From positions 1 through 55,137 of the forward strand of contig NZ_JACSRD010000157.1 in NCBI RefSeq assembly GCF_014879935.1: a stretch of DNA of 55,137 nt, given 5' to 3'. This DNA comes from Prosthecobacter sp. GTDB taxonomy: Bacteria > Verrucomicrobiota > Verrucomicrobiia > Verrucomicrobiales > Verrucomicrobiaceae. A program made the translations under genes and the position numbers. The notes below the pieces were generated by a model. The model had not been told where the DNA came from. It saw only the letters and a list, made by a program, of their open reading frames with translations, and searched no databases. Position 1 is the stretch's first letter. Every line of letters begins with the position of its first letter. This document shows positions 1-10,800 of the stretch, one piece after another.

Positions 1-54
1 CTGCTCGCTTTCGCCGCTGTCATCGATTGGATGCAGCCGCTCAAGAGGTTTTAA
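1..54 (+). CDS. C-terminal tail of a gene cut by the window edge
   Basis: An open frame enters from the left edge and ends at TAA (52-54). The visible residues are LLAFAAVIDWMQPLKRF. This is too short to name a family. It could be the end of a real gene or chance. Confidence 0.25.
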   Translation: MLAFAAVIDWMQPLKRF

Positions 55-128
55 AACACTGCCTAGGCTTTAGCCGATCTGGGAGAGAGGTCGAAGAGTC
101 GCCTAAAGGCTGGACTCCAACGAGTGTT
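55..128. repeat. Intergenic fold-back element I
   Basis: Terminal arms AACACT (55-60) and AGTGTT (123-128) enclose a second imperfect pair, AGGCTTTAGCCGA against the complement of AGCCTTTAGGCGA. It fills the gap before the monooxygenase gene, whose TAA stop (127-129) overlaps the right arm. It may act as a bidirectional terminator or be a small non-autonomous repeat. Confidence 0.5.
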
Positions 129-1278
129 ATCGGCGCTCAGCGGTGGTTAACGGCGTGACTGGATCGACCACGCGTCGGTTTTGAAGCTCGTTGATGCGGC
201 AGGTGGGGAGTTTGGGCAGGACGTATTTCGCGAAGAGATCGCACTCGTCGAGGTGCGGGTAGCCGCTGAGGACGAAGGCGCGCATGCCCATGTCCATGTA
301 GCGGTTCAGTTTGGCGAGCACTTGATCGGGATCGCCGACGATGGCGCTGGCGCAGCCGCTTCGGGCGAGGCCGATGCCGCTCCAGAGATGGTCTTCGATG
401 TAGAGATCCTTGCTTTGAGCGCGGAGTTCATCCTGACGGAGCACACCGAGGCTTTTGCTGTCCTGCGAGCGGGCTTTGATCTCCGCGCCTTTCGCGGCAT
501 CGAGCTTCGAAATGAGTCGATCTGCGGCGGCGCGGGCTTCAGCCTCCGTTTCGCGCACAATGACGTGGCTGCGAAATCCGAAGTCGATCTTGCGGCCGTA
601 TCCGGCGGCTTTCTCGGACATCACGCGCATCGTTTCGGCAATGCGATCCTCCGTTTCCGGCCACATGAGGAAGACATCGCAATGCTTCGCACACAAATCC
701 TGCGCGGCAGGCGAAATGCCGCCGAAATACATCAGCGGGCCACCGTTCTGCTGATAAGGCTTCGCGGGTTCAGTGGTGGGCAGCGAGATGTCGTAGAACT
801 TGCCTTTGAACTCATACGGACCATCCGTGCGCCAGAGGCCTTGGAGGATTTGAATGATCTCGCTGGAGCGGTCGTAGCGCGTTTGATTGTCCTCCTTGAT
901 GCCCGGCATGTCGGAGGAGATGATGTTGATGGTGAGGCGGCCTTTGAGGATGTGATCGAGCGTGGATAGCGCCCGCGCGAGCATCGGCGGCCACACCTCG
1001 CCCATGCGCAGGGCCACGAGGAGATTGATCTGCTGGGTCTGCGGTGCCATCGCTGACGCAAAGGCCAGCGCGTCCTGCCCGGCGATCCAGCCGGAGGGCA
1101 GCAGGATGTTTTGATAACCCAGCGCATCCGCCTTCCTCACGATGTCACCACAGTGCTCGTAGCTGCTGCGGATGCTGCCGTCAGGCACGCCGAGGAACTC
1201 GTAATCATCAGAGCAAATGGCGGAGAACCAGGCCACTTCACATTGGCGGCCTTCGGTGCGGATGGAGATGGGGGGCAT
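127..1278 (-). CDS. LLM-class flavin-dependent monooxygenase, SsuD-like
   Basis: A 383-residue protein resembling the bacterial luciferase-like superfamily and closest in layout to FMNH2-dependent alkanesulfonate monooxygenases, which release sulfite from organosulfonates in the cytoplasm. The N-terminal barrel strand (EVAWFSAI), the [14 protein letters not shown] stretch and the [11 protein letters not shown] stretch are typical, and the length matches SsuD (about 380). I chose the ATG at 1276-1278 because an upstream in-frame ATG at 1407 would overlap the divergent gene and the predicted promoter. No SsuE reductase or sulfonate ABC transporter is adjacent, so the substrate is uncertain. It would fit sulfur scavenging alongside the sulfatases of this region. 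Confidence 0.85.
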   Translation of the reverse strand: MPPISIRTEGRQCEVAWFSAICSDDYEFLGVPDGSIRSSYEHCGDIVRKADALGYQNILLPSGWIAGQDALAFASAMAPQTQQINLLVALRMGEVWPPMLARALSTLDHILKGRLTINIISSDMPGIKEDNQTRYDRSSEIIQILQGLWRTDGPYEFKGKFYDISLPTTEPAKPYQQNGGPLMYFGGISPAAQDLCAKHCDVFLMWPETEDRIAETMRVMSEKAAGYGRKIDFGFRSHVIVRETEAEARAAADRLISKLDAAKGAEIKARSQDSKSLGVLRQDELRAQSKDLYIEDHLWSGIGLARSGCASAIVGDPDQVLAKLNRYMDMGMRAFVLSGYPHLDECDLFAKYVLPKLPTCRINELQNRRVVDPVTPLTTAERR

Positions 1279-1323
1279 GGCGGTGGATGGGGTTGAGTGA
1301 ACGCGGAAATGAGCCGCTTGCTT

Positions 1324-1353
1324 TATATATTGCAGTATTGGAATATGTGACAA
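1324..1353 (-). promoter_or_regulatory. Sigma-70-like promoter of the monooxygenase
   Basis: On the minus strand TTGTCA (1348-1353) and TATATA (1324-1329) are separated by 18 nt. This would give a 5' leader of roughly 35-40 nt before the ATG at 1278. The spot is also the short AT-rich gap between two divergent genes. Confidence 0.55.
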
Positions 1354-1375
1354 GACTTTTGTTTTCCAGCCTGCC

Positions 1376-2773
1376 ATGAACGCTACCTCTTCGCCCCACA
1401 TCGTCATCCTCGGAGGTGGCTACAGCGGCACGCTCGTCGCGGTGAACCTCGTCCGGCTCGCCGCAAAGCCACCGCGCATCACGATCATCAATGCGCATCG
1501 CCCTGCGGGTCGCGGTGTGGCCTACGGCACGCGGCGCATGGAGCATCTGCTGAATGTGGCCGCGCGAAACATGTCCGCCTTTCCCGATCAGCCGGATCAT
1601 TTCGTGAACTGGCTGCGCACCCGCGCCGAATACGACCTCGTGCCCGATTACGAACTTCGTGAGCGCTTCATCCCTCGCATGATTTACGGCGATTACCTCA
1701 AATCGCTCGCCCATCACCACCTCAACGAAGTCAATCATGTCAAAGGCGAGGCCATCGACATTCAAAACGACGGCACCATCACGCTCGCCGATGGCAGCGA
1801 GCTCAAAGCCGACCGCATCGTGCTCGCGACCGGCAACGAAGCACCTGCCGACCTGCTGGGCGCGGAATCGCTCGCCGCGCATCCCGCGTGGGCGGGCAAT
1901 CCGTGGCTGCCGTGGCATGAAAAACTACCGCCGGACACCGGCACGATCATCCTGCTCGGCACCGGCTTGACCACCGTCGATGCCATCATCACGCTGCGAG
2001 CGCTCGGATGGCTCGGACGCATCCACGCCGTGTCGCGGCATGGCTGGCTGCCGAACGCTCACTTCCGCGGCATCGACTACCCCGATTTCCCACCCGCCGA
2101 GGTCGATCTGGCCGATCTCGGCCTCGAAAAGCTCGTCACGCTCATGGAGCACCATTGCGCCCGTTTGCGCGAGATGGGTGCAAATCCAGCCATCATCGTG
2201 GACAAGATGCGACCGCACACGCAGCGCATCTGGCAGCGCTTCACCTTGGAGGAAAAGAAAACCTTCGCGCGGCATCACGCCGCGCGTTGGAACATCCTTC
2301 GGCATCGCATCGCGCCGGAAATCCACGCGCAGATCGCCAGCGCCCAACTCACCGGCCAGCTCCAAATCCACGCCGCGAACATCGAACGCGTCGAAAGCGC
2401 CGGAGAGCGCGTCCGCGTGCTTTTGAGCGATCAAAAGCATCTCGAAGGCGATCTCGTCCTCAACGCCACCGGCCCGCAAACGCACTTCACCGCCACGAAA
2501 TCCGTTTTGCTGCAAAACCTGCTCCGCCGTGGCCTCATCACTCCCGACGACATGGAAATGGGCATCCGCATCCAGCCCGACCACACCATCGTCGATCGCG
2601 AAGGCAATCCCTCGCCCCATCTCATCGCTCTCGGCCCTCTTTTACGCGGCACCTACTGGGAAACCATCGCCGTCCCCGAACTCCGCGGCCAAGCTAAACG
2701 CGTCGCCGAGACCCTCCTCGGCCTCGGCACCAGCACCGAATCTCAACCCGTGATGATGGAGTTCATGATTTGA
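1376..2773 (+). CDS. FAD/NAD(P)-binding oxidoreductase, YdhS-like
   Basis: A 465-residue protein with an N-terminal dinucleotide-binding fold: [13 protein letters not shown] at residues 8-20 carries the GxGxxG-type glycine loop. A second glycine cluster ([10 protein letters not shown], about 190-200) and a C-terminal NATGPQTHF stretch match FAD-dependent proteins of the COG4529/YdhS group. Their substrate is not established. It is divergent from the SsuD-like monooxygenase and upstream of a ROK regulator. A reductase or sulfur-related partner role is only inference from position. Confidence 0.75.
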   Translation: MNATSSPHIVILGGGYSGTLVAVNLVRLAAKPPRITIINAHRPAGRGVAYGTRRMEHLLNVAARNMSAFPDQPDHFVNWLRTRAEYDLVPDYELRERFIPRMIYGDYLKSLAHHHLNEVNHVKGEAIDIQNDGTITLADGSELKADRIVLATGNEAPADLLGAESLAAHPAWAGNPWLPWHEKLPPDTGTIILLGTGLTTVDAIITLRALGWLGRIHAVSRHGWLPNAHFRGIDYPDFPPAEVDLADLGLEKLVTLMEHHCARLREMGANPAIIVDKMRPHTQRIWQRFTLEEKKTFARHHAARWNILRHRIAPEIHAQIASAQLTGQLQIHAANIERVESAGERVRVLLSDQKHLEGDLVLNATGPQTHFTATKSVLLQNLLRRGLITPDDMEMGIRIQPDHTIVDREGNPSPHLIALGPLLRGTYWETIAVPELRGQAKRVAETLLGLGTSTESQPVMMEFMI

Positions 2774-2775
2774 GG

Positions 2776-2837
2776 CTGACAGCAAATGGGGGCAGAAAAA
2801 TGTTTCTGCTATTTTGCTGCCCCCATTTTTCTGTCAG
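2776..2837. repeat. Intergenic fold-back element B (GGGGGCAG family)
   Basis: Nested perfect arms: CTGACAG (2776-2782) with CTGTCAG (2831-2837), and TGGGGGCAG (2787-2795) with CTGCCCCCA (2817-2825). Each side is two head-to-tail units of the form GGCAGNAAAATG. It lies between the FAD protein stop and the ROK start. The same sequence family recurs at 13944-14002. Confidence 0.8.
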
Positions 2838-2872
2838 TAAATCATCCGACCCTCGACTGCCTCATACCTTTC

Positions 2873-3982
2873 ATGCGCAATCCCGAAGACCAGCGTCATC
2901 TCCTCGCCCAGGCCGTGCTGCATGTGCGCAGCCAGCGAGCCACCTCGCGGCGCACGCTGGCGGATGTGATGCGTCTTTCGCCGACGACGGCCGGTCAGTA
3001 TGCAGACCAACTCATCGCCAGCGGCCACCTGAACGAAAACGGCCTCGAAAAAGGCCCCATGGGCCGGCCGAAGCGCTCGCTCACCACGAATGCCGACGCT
3101 GGATGGTTCGCAGGCATCGAGTTCAACGCGGAGCGCATCCAAGGCGTGCGCGTCGATTTCTCCGGCGCGAAGACCGACAGCCGGATCATCAGCCTGCCCG
3201 AGGCCGTGACGCCGAAAGCCGTCATCGCCGAGATCAGCAAACTCATCACCGCCCTCGCCAAAAGTGCCACCGGGTCGCTGCTCGGCATCGGTGTCGGCGT
3301 CCCGGGCATCGTCGATCCCATCGCCGGCATCGCTCGTGACTACGCCTTCATCGAAGGCTGGAAGGATGTGCCGCTCGCCCAGCAACTGCACGACAAACAC
3401 CACGTCACCGTCACGCTCGACAACAACCTCCGCGCCATCGCGCTCGCCGAGCGCTGGTTCGGCGGCGCGGCCGAACTCGCCGACTACGTCGTTCTCGGCC
3501 CGCGCAGCGGATTCGGCATCGCCATCGTCATCGGCGGTCGCATCGTCACCGGCACCGAGCACGCCGCGGGCGAAATCGGCCGCTGGCCATGGCCCGATGG
3601 CGGCGAGTTGCACGACGCCCTTTCTTCCCCCGCCGTCTGGCGACGTCTCGCCGGCAAAACCAAACGCGCCAGCCTCCCCGCCGATCTCCACAGCGCCCTC
3701 GCCGCCTTTGCCGAACAACGCGACGAAGCCCGCGCCGCCATCATCGCCGACTACGCCCGCGTCCTCGGCAGCCTTCATCTCCTTCTCGACACCCACAGCT
3801 ACTTCCTCCACGGCCCCCTCACCGCCCTCGGCGATGCCTTTTGCACCGACATCAGCAGCAGCATCGCCTCGCTTGCTCCTTCACTCCAAAACAAACCTCT
3901 TCGCCTGCTGCGCTCCCAACTCGGCGACGACGCCGGTGCTCTCGGTGCGGCGAGCCTCGCGATGGAAACTTGGATGCCGTGA
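2873..3982 (+). CDS. ROK-family transcriptional regulator lacking the zinc motif
   Basis: A 369-residue protein with an N-terminal winged helix (LRAQ-like turn TLADVMRLSPTTAGQYADQL, about residues 25-45) followed by a ROK sugar-kinase fold with GIGVGVPGIVD and DNNLRAIALAERWFGG. The ATG at 2873 is preferred because the in-frame upstream ATG (2786) lies inside the fold-back repeat. The usual ROK zinc signature (CxCGxxGCxE) after HAAGEIG is absent; the sequence continues RWPWPDGGELHD. The kinase phosphate-1 motif near GIEFNAERIQ is also degenerate. I infer a sugar-responsive repressor, not a kinase, possibly for the adjacent catabolic genes. Confidence 0.8.
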   Translation: MRNPEDQRHLLAQAVLHVRSQRATSRRTLADVMRLSPTTAGQYADQLIASGHLNENGLEKGPMGRPKRSLTTNADAGWFAGIEFNAERIQGVRVDFSGAKTDSRIISLPEAVTPKAVIAEISKLITALAKSATGSLLGIGVGVPGIVDPIAGIARDYAFIEGWKDVPLAQQLHDKHHVTVTLDNNLRAIALAERWFGGAAELADYVVLGPRSGFGIAIVIGGRIVTGTEHAAGEIGRWPWPDGGELHDALSSPAVWRRLAGKTKRASLPADLHSALAAFAEQRDEARAAIIADYARVLGSLHLLLDTHSYFLHGPLTALGDAFCTDISSSIASLAPSLQNKPLRLLRSQLGDDAGALGAASLAMETWMP

Positions 3983-4093
3983 CGCCCGACGAGGACGCGA
4001 GAAATGATGCGTGGAACCAGGGAAATCGACGCGTCGCGACGCCTGGAGCGTCCGCTTGACCGAACACCACCCCGCGCAAATACCGAGGAGCGA

Positions 4094-5620
4094 TCATTGA
4101 ATCCGGATCGAATACAGATCCGCGTCCTTCAGCGTGAAACGCAGTCGCACCGGCTTTCCAGCGAGCGAGCTGACATCGGTGCCGTTTTTCCAGACCACGG
4201 TGCGTTCGAGCGAATCGCCAAAGTGCTCCTCGCAGTCGCTCAAAGTGAAGCCGGGGATCGCCTTGCTATTCGCGTCCTGGATTTCGACCTTCACGCCACC
4301 GGCAGCGGAGGTGGCGAAGTTCATCGTGAGGGCTTTGCCGGTGAAGGTGAGCGGCTTGGTGATGAGTTCGCCGCCGCTCATCGGTGCATGGATGGAGACG
4401 AAGCCATCCAGGCGCAGCGTGTAGCGGCGCAGTTCGCTGCTTTTGCCGGTCCAGTAGCTCTCGGTGGCGTAGAGGCTGAGTTCGTTCGGTGCGCCTTCCA
4501 TGGACGACTTGGTCTCCACCGGATGCCACGCGATGTATTGATGGCCGTAGTTCCAGGTGCCGGGCCGCTCGATGCCGGGCGGGAGGAAGGCTTCGTTCCA
4601 GCGTTTGAAGGTCGCTCCATCGCGGCTGGCCATGAAGAGACCTTCGGTGACGACCATGCCGTAGCGGTCGCTGGCTTTGCTGCGCCATTCGCGATGCTCG
4701 CGTTCCGGCAGCGCCCGCATGCTCTCGGACCAGCCACGCTCGAGGTAACGTGTGGGAAAGCCGATCAGCACATGCGGCGCTCGATGATACGGCTTCACCT
4801 GGTTCGTGTAGAGCGCCTCGCCGGGTGAATCGACATAGCGGAGGTCCTGCTGGTTTTCCCAAGTGATAAAATCCTTCGAGGTGGCCGTGCGGATGGCGCG
4901 GAGGCCGGAGGGCTTCCAGTTCTTCTCGTCGGTGGTGCCTTCGGTGAAGTAGCGCCAGTAGGCGCGATACAAACCGGCCTGCGCATCCCAAAACGCGAGG
5001 TTTTGCGAATCGAACGCCCCATCCGTGATCACTGGCGCATCGGCCATCGGCGACCAGCGGAGGCCGTCGGGCGATTGCAGCGCAAGGAGGCCTTTCGGCG
5101 AGTTCGAGCGCACGATGGCCTTGTATCTCGACTCGGGCGGCGCGGCGGGGTTTTCGTCTTTGAAGACCGCGGGATGCCCGCCATCGGGATTCACCTTCCC
5201 CATCTTGCCATGCGGGATGACGATGTTGTTCGCCTTCGAGCCTTTGAATTCGTGCAGGCCGAGCTCCGGCTTCCGCCAATGAATGCCGTCATCGCTTTCC
5301 GCGTAGCAGGTGAAGAGCGGATGCTCGCCCGTGTTCACCTTTCCCGGCGCGGTGACCGTGAGCTGCCACGACTTGTAATACATGCGGTATTTGTCGCCGT
5401 CCTTGAAGACGCTGTGATAGCCGCTGCCGCTGCCTTCCCACGGCGCATCATGGGTGATGGCGATCTCCTGCGGCTGCGGATGATGCAGGCGCTGCTCGGC
5501 CTTGCCGGTCATCTTTTCGATCAGGAAGTCATCCACGAACAACTCACGTCTCGAACCGATGGCGATGGGATCAGCGGCGAAGGATGAAACGGTCAGGAGA
5601 GCAAAGAGGAGCTGCTTCAT
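4094..5620 (-). CDS. Exported glycoside-hydrolase-like (five-bladed propeller) protein
   Basis: A 508-residue protein with a short signal peptide (MKQLLFALLTVSSFAAD). The sequence after it (SRRELFVDDFLIEKM, then GSGSGYHSVFKDGDKYRMYYKSW) is characteristic of secreted GH32/GH43-like propeller proteins abundant in Planctomycetes and Verrucomicrobia. Repeated strand motifs (YRAYWRYFTEG, DFITWENQ, SLYATESYW) support a propeller, and a C-terminal beta domain (about 410-508) follows. No characterised substrate can be assigned. Gene order suggests cell-envelope or periplasmic glycan breakdown with its neighbours. Confidence 0.7.
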   Translation of the reverse strand: MKQLLFALLTVSSFAADPIAIGSRRELFVDDFLIEKMTGKAEQRLHHPQPQEIAITHDAPWEGSGSGYHSVFKDGDKYRMYYKSWQLTVTAPGKVNTGEHPLFTCYAESDDGIHWRKPELGLHEFKGSKANNIVIPHGKMGKVNPDGGHPAVFKDENPAAPPESRYKAIVRSNSPKGLLALQSPDGLRWSPMADAPVITDGAFDSQNLAFWDAQAGLYRAYWRYFTEGTTDEKNWKPSGLRAIRTATSKDFITWENQQDLRYVDSPGEALYTNQVKPYHRAPHVLIGFPTRYLERGWSESMRALPEREHREWRSKASDRYGMVVTEGLFMASRDGATFKRWNEAFLPPGIERPGTWNYGHQYIAWHPVETKSSMEGAPNELSLYATESYWTGKSSELRRYTLRLDGFVSIHAPMSGGELITKPLTFTGKALTMNFATSAAGGVKVEIQDANSKAIPGFTLSDCEEHFGDSLERTVVWKNGTDVSSLAGKPVRLRFTLKDADLYSIRIQ

Positions 5621-5640
5621 GACAGCACTACGCAGACAGA

Positions 5641-5721
5641 TGGTAAAATAATGGCGGGTAAAATGATGTTCTGAAGGAATCCTGCTTCCTCATCATTTTA
5701 CCCTTCATCATTCTACCCGCC
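5641..5721. repeat. Intergenic fold-back element C (GGTAAAATGATG family)
   Basis: The left arm GGCGGGTAAAATGATG (5653-5668) pairs with CATCATTTTACCC (5691-5703, 13/13) and also with a second copy CATCATTCTACCCGCC (5706-5721, 15/16). A degenerate extra left unit, TGGTAAAATAATGG, starts at 5641. The layout is therefore two tandem units, a loop, and two inverted units. It occupies the gap between divergent starts at 5620 and 5724. Confidence 0.8.
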
Positions 5722-5723
5722 TC

Positions 5724-7154
5724 ATGCCCGCCCTTTCCCGCACCGAAGACCCCACGCCGCAGAGCCGCTGCCGTTTCGCGTTGAAGTGGTGCGACATCAC
5801 GCCGCCAGCGGACATCTACCACCGCATGTGGGGCGCGGCGAAGCATGAACGCGCCACCGGCATCCACCGGCCGCTGCGGGCCACCGTGACTGTCTTTGCG
5901 CCGATGGAAGGCAGCGAGCGGCAAATCCTGCTCACGCTCGATCATTGCGTGATGGGAGCCACCGAGCATGCGAACCTCGTCGCGCAGGCCGCGGAGATCG
6001 GCGGCGTGGCGAAGGAGGAGATTCTCGTCGTCTTCTCGCACACGCATGGCGCGGGCTTGATGGGCCTGGATCGGGCGAATCTGCCCGGCGGCGATCTCAT
6101 TCCGCCGTATTTGCATTCACTCGGCGAAAAAGCGGGCGCTTTGATCCGCGATGCCATCGCGTCGCTCCAGCCTGCGGGCATCGTGTATGGCCTTGGGAGG
6201 TGCTCGCTGGCCACTCATCGCGATTTTTGGGACGGAAAGCAGTTCGTGTGCGGTCACAATCCCGGCGTGCCTGCGGACGATACCGTCATCGTCGCCCGCG
6301 TGACTGATGACCATGGCAAAATGCTCGCCAGCATCGTGAACTACGCCTGCCACCCCACCACGCTCGCGTGGGAAAACACGCTCATTAGCCCCGACTACAT
6401 CGGCGCCATGCGTGAACTCGTCGAACGCGACACCGGCGCTCCCTGTTTATTCCTGCAAGGTGCCAGCGGCGAACTCGGCCCGCGCGAAGGCTTCGTCGGC
6501 GACACCGCCGTGGCGGATCGCAACGGCCGCGAGCTCGGTTACGCCGCTCTTTCAGCCCTCACCGCCCTTCCCGCCGCCGGGACGACGTTCGTCTATGCCG
6601 GCCCCGTCGTCTCCGGAGCCACGCTCGGCTCGTGGAAGCATCAAAGCATCGATCTCGCCGAAAAGGCCGCCTGGAAGCTCCAACGCTGGCACGAGCCGCT
6701 GAAGTATCGCCCTGGCCAGCCCACGTCCGAACAGATCCAAAACGACCTCGCCAATCTCCAACGCGACGAAGCCGCCGCCCGCACCGCAGGCGATGAAACC
6801 CGCGCCGCCGACCTCCGAGCCCTCGCCGAACGCAAAACCCGCCTCCTCCATCGCCTCAAGCAGCTCCCGCCGGGCGACACCTACCCGCTGCAAGTCGCCA
6901 TCTGGCACCTCGGAGACGCCACCTGGCTCGGCGTCCAAGGCGAAAGCTACTCCCTCCTCCAAACCGAACTCCGCCGCCGCTTCCCCGATAAAATTATCAT
7001 CGTCGCCACCATCGCTGCCGACTGGGGTGCCTCGTATCTGCCACCGCGTGAGCTTTACGACACCGGCATCTACCAGGAAAGCATCGCCATCGTCGCCGCG
7101 GGGAGTCTGGAACAACTCATCGAATCCATCACACAGCGAATTTCCATTTCTTAA
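5724..7154 (+). CDS. Neutral/alkaline ceramidase-like hydrolase (no signal peptide)
   Basis: A 476-residue protein with features of the alkaline non-lysosomal ceramidase N-terminal domain. There is a VFSHTHGAG zinc-ligand region (about residues 108-116), a YACHPTTLAW second histidine region (about 209-218) and QGASGELGPREG. Family members hydrolyse amide bonds in ceramides, but many bacterial homologues are uncharacterised. It lacks an obvious signal peptide, unlike the paralogue at 9301-10758. It is followed by a dehydratase and a ThuA gene in the same direction, so a cytosolic role in carbohydrate-derivative metabolism is as likely as lipid hydrolysis. Confidence 0.75.
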   Translation: MPALSRTEDPTPQSRCRFALKWCDITPPADIYHRMWGAAKHERATGIHRPLRATVTVFAPMEGSERQILLTLDHCVMGATEHANLVAQAAEIGGVAKEEILVVFSHTHGAGLMGLDRANLPGGDLIPPYLHSLGEKAGALIRDAIASLQPAGIVYGLGRCSLATHRDFWDGKQFVCGHNPGVPADDTVIVARVTDDHGKMLASIVNYACHPTTLAWENTLISPDYIGAMRELVERDTGAPCLFLQGASGELGPREGFVGDTAVADRNGRELGYAALSALTALPAAGTTFVYAGPVVSGATLGSWKHQSIDLAEKAAWKLQRWHEPLKYRPGQPTSEQIQNDLANLQRDEAAARTAGDETRAADLRALAERKTRLLHRLKQLPPGDTYPLQVAIWHLGDATWLGVQGESYSLLQTELRRRFPDKIIIVATIAADWGASYLPPRELYDTGIYQESIAIVAAGSLEQLIESITQRISIS

Positions 7155-7223
7155 CCGCTAATCAGACGCTGATAAGACGCTAATGGATTTATCAGCGTCC
7201 CATTAGCGTCTTATCAGCGGTTC
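7153..7223. repeat. Intergenic fold-back element D (CGCTAATCAGA family)
   Basis: Perfect 20-bp arms at 7167-7186 and 7200-7219, plus outer AACCGC/GCGGTT (7153-7158, 7218-7223). The left side is built from three 10-11 nt units beginning CGCTAATCAGA, CGCTGATAAGA and CGCTAATGGA. It sits between the ceramidase-like gene and the dehydratase gene. Confidence 0.85.
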
Positions 7224-7243
7224 AAAACCTGTCCTCTCACTCC

Positions 7244-8422
7244 ATGAAAATCACCGCCATCGAAACCCTCGTCTGCCATGCCCGGATGCGAAACTGGGTC
7301 TTTGTCAAAGTCGTCACCGACCAGCCCGGCCTCATCGGCTGGGGTGAGGCGACGCTGGAATGGCACACGCGCAGCATCGTCGGTGCCATTGAAGACATGT
7401 CGCACTTGCTCATCGGTGAGGACCCGACGCGGGTGGAATACCTCTGGCAGATGATGTATCGGCAGCACTTCTGGCACGGGCACGGCATCGTGCGGGCCAC
7501 AGCCATCGCGGGCATCGACCTCGCGCTGTGGGACATCGTCGGCAAGGTGGCGAACATGCCGCTCTCGAAGGTCTTTGGCGGCCCGGTGCGTGATTGGGTG
7601 CGCACCTACTGCCATCTCGGCGGCGGGAAGATGGAGGACTTTTATCAAACGCCTGCCGACAACGCGAAACGCTTCGCCGAGCTCGCTCAACAAGCCGTGG
7701 CGGATGGTTACACGGCCTTCAAAAGCATGGCGGTGCCCAGCACGATGCCCATCGAAGGCATGAAACCCGTCCGTGCCGCTGCCGCCGCCGTCGCGGCCAT
7801 GCGCGAGGCCGTGGGGCCGGACATCGACATCATGGTCGATTGCCATGCGCGGCCCTCGCCGGCCATGGGAATGAAGTTTGGCAAGGCGCTCGATGATTTC
7901 GGACTCTACTTCTTCGAGGAGCCCTGCTGGCCGGAGGCTGTGGATGGCCTGGCGAAGATCAACGCCGCGCTCACCACGCCCGTGGCCAGCGGCGAGCGCG
8001 TGACGAACCTGGAGGCCTTCAAAGACATGTTCGAGAAGCGAGCCGTCGAGATCTGCCAGCTCGACATCACCCACTGCGGAGGCCTCAGCGCCGCGAAACG
8101 CATCGCCGCTCTCGCGGAGGCGCATCGCATCGCCATGGCCCCGCACAATCCGCAGGGTCCGGTGAGCACTGCCGCGTCACTCGAGTTCGGCTTCTCACAG
8201 CCGAGCTACATCATCTGCGAAACCGTGCACAACGACGTGCCGTGGCGACAGGACGTGGTCGAGGAAGGCTTCGTCATCGAGAAAGAAGGCCGCATCGTCC
8301 GCCCGAACACGAAGCCAGGTCTCGGCATCACGATCAATGAAGCCGAGGTGAAGAAGCATCCTTTCCAGCAGGAGATCGTCCTGCGCGAATTCAGCCCGGA
8401 TGGTGGCGTGACGGATTGGTGA
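7244..8422 (+). CDS. Mandelate racemase/enolase-type sugar-acid dehydratase (galactonate or mannonate type)
   Basis: A 392-residue enolase-superfamily protein. The capping domain (1-120) is followed by the metal-binding barrel: Asp199 and His201 (MVDCHAR), Glu225 (FFEEP), Glu251 (SGER) and His301 (PHNPQGP). The 26-26-50 spacing equals that known for D-galactonate and D-mannonate dehydratases, which dehydrate hexonates to 2-keto-3-deoxy sugars with Mg2+. I cannot separate the two specificities by eye. It probably feeds hexonates from glycan degradation into central metabolism. The ThuA gene lies 56 nt downstream on the same strand. Confidence 0.88.
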   Translation: MKITAIETLVCHARMRNWVFVKVVTDQPGLIGWGEATLEWHTRSIVGAIEDMSHLLIGEDPTRVEYLWQMMYRQHFWHGHGIVRATAIAGIDLALWDIVGKVANMPLSKVFGGPVRDWVRTYCHLGGGKMEDFYQTPADNAKRFAELAQQAVADGYTAFKSMAVPSTMPIEGMKPVRAAAAAVAAMREAVGPDIDIMVDCHARPSPAMGMKFGKALDDFGLYFFEEPCWPEAVDGLAKINAALTTPVASGERVTNLEAFKDMFEKRAVEICQLDITHCGGLSAAKRIAALAEAHRIAMAPHNPQGPVSTAASLEFGFSQPSYIICETVHNDVPWRQDVVEEGFVIEKEGRIVRPNTKPGLGITINEAEVKKHPFQQEIVLREFSPDGGVTDW

Positions 8423-8478
8423 ACCGCGTGGAAATGCCTGTTTGATCTGGCACGTGCGAGCGTTTGAATGGCGCAATC

Positions 8479-9264
<786 letters not shown>

Positions 9265-9300
9265 GGGGCGAGCTCCCTGCTCGTCCAGCCTCGTGTGCCC

Positions 9301-10758
9301 TCACTGCGCAAGGTTCCGCAGCACTTCCAGCGCCTTGGCTTCAAACATCTTCTGCCACTCGGGAGCCACGATCACATCGCAGTCCTCCTGCGCATAGCCG
9401 GGGTTGCGCCGTTGCTGCTCGGTGGCGGTGTACCAAATATAGCCGTTTGTATAGCCAGAAACGTGAGCGTTGGCATCCTGCGCAGCTTTTTTGATGTTCA
9501 GGCCGACCTGCACGGTGACCTCGCCGGGAAAGGTGACGAGCTTGAAGGCTCCGACGCGGAGACCGCAGACTTCGGCATCCAACGTGGGGCTGTTCGCGGC
9601 TTGGGTCTCAGCGAGATGCTTTTTGAGCAAGGCGAGGTTCGCGTTCAGCCGCGTGAGCTTTTCCATGATGGCGAGATTGCCGAGGTAGGCCTCGACGAGC
9701 GCTTTGTTGTCGGAATCGAGCTGCTGGAGGGGCTTCGCGTTGTCGAGATAGCCCTGCGCATAGTGCGAAGGCATGTCGGGGAAGATTTTGTGCTGCAGGA
9801 GCAGCGGCAGGAAGGTCTTGAAATTGATGTTCGTGGGCTTCAGACCCGCCACGAGGGCCTTTTGCTCGCTTTCGATGTTTTCGATGCGTTTTTCAAAATC
9901 GGCGGCGCGGGGCAGTTGGAGCACTTCGCGGCTGATTTTCAGCGTGGCATCGTTTTGCGGCTCAAATCGACGCATCGCGGCCAAAACGCTCGCACCGAGC
10001 ATCGTGCCGAGCGGCTCGGCATCGGCAGGGCGGCTCACTTCTTTGTAATGCACCGGATTGATGTCGCCGCCGCAGCCTTGGACGAAGAACGCCATCGCGC
10101 CGGTGGCCTCTTCAATGACTTTGGAGGCAAAGCCGGGATAGTCGGCCGAGTTGCCCTTGCTCGGCGGATTCATGATCGGATGGCAGGCGAACTGATACAC
10201 GATGGCCAACGGCGTGCCGTCCGCGCGATCGAGCCGCAGCAGGCCTATCTGCGGATCAATCGGCCCGGTGCTCACGACGTCCTCATCACGCGGCATCGAG
10301 TAGGCGCGGCGCATGTCGATCTGCGTGCCGTCTTTGAGGAACATGCGGCGGTTTTCGCTGATGCGGCTCTCGCTGCCGGCTCCGGCACTCACTTTGACGG
10401 GCACGAGGTTCTTCGCGGCCTCTTTGACGGCCTGCACGACGAGTTGCTGCAAATCCGTGCGCACAACGCCATGGCAGTGGCTGGCATTGATGATGACCTC
10501 GTCCGCGAGATCGCCGAGTTCCTGGCGCACATTCGCGAGAAAGCCGTTTCCGATGCGCCCGATGCCGCCGATGGCGACCGCATCGACGGTGACGAGCACC
10601 GCGGTGGTCTCGCCGCTCTTCAATACGAGCGCCTTGGCAAAACACGGATCATTCACCGGCACCGTGCGGTCTGTGATGTCCACCTTCGCGATGCCGGCGA
10701 GGATTTGCGCGTGCAGTGGCAGTGCGAAAAGAAGAAGAGCGAGAAGGACACGAGGCAT
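9301..10758 (-). CDS. Exported neutral/alkaline ceramidase-like hydrolase
   Basis: A 485-residue protein with a signal peptide (residues 1-18, LLALLLFALPLHA) and the ceramidase N-terminal domain: AGIAKVDIT near the mature start, NASHCHGVV and FACHPIMNPP as the two histidine regions, then QGCGGDINP. It is the last gene of a four-gene minus-strand operon (esterase, dehydrogenase, MFS, ceramidase). In the window it is the second protein of this fold; the first (5724-7154) has SHTH where this one has SHCH. Periplasmic amidase or esterase activity is inferred. Confidence 0.82.
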   Translation of the reverse strand: MPRVLLALLLFALPLHAQILAGIAKVDITDRTVPVNDPCFAKALVLKSGETTAVLVTVDAVAIGGIGRIGNGFLANVRQELGDLADEVIINASHCHGVVRTDLQQLVVQAVKEAAKNLVPVKVSAGAGSESRISENRRMFLKDGTQIDMRRAYSMPRDEDVVSTGPIDPQIGLLRLDRADGTPLAIVYQFACHPIMNPPSKGNSADYPGFASKVIEEATGAMAFFVQGCGGDINPVHYKEVSRPADAEPLGTMLGASVLAAMRRFEPQNDATLKISREVLQLPRAADFEKRIENIESEQKALVAGLKPTNINFKTFLPLLLQHKIFPDMPSHYAQGYLDNAKPLQQLDSDNKALVEAYLGNLAIMEKLTRLNANLALLKKHLAETQAANSPTLDAEVCGLRVGAFKLVTFPGEVTVQVGLNIKKAAQDANAHVSGYTNGYIWYTATEQQRRNPGYAQEDCDVIVAPEWQKMFEAKALEVLRNLAQ

Positions 10759-10800
10759 GGCACGAAACTATACGGGATGGCTTCGCCCGACTTCTCCGGT

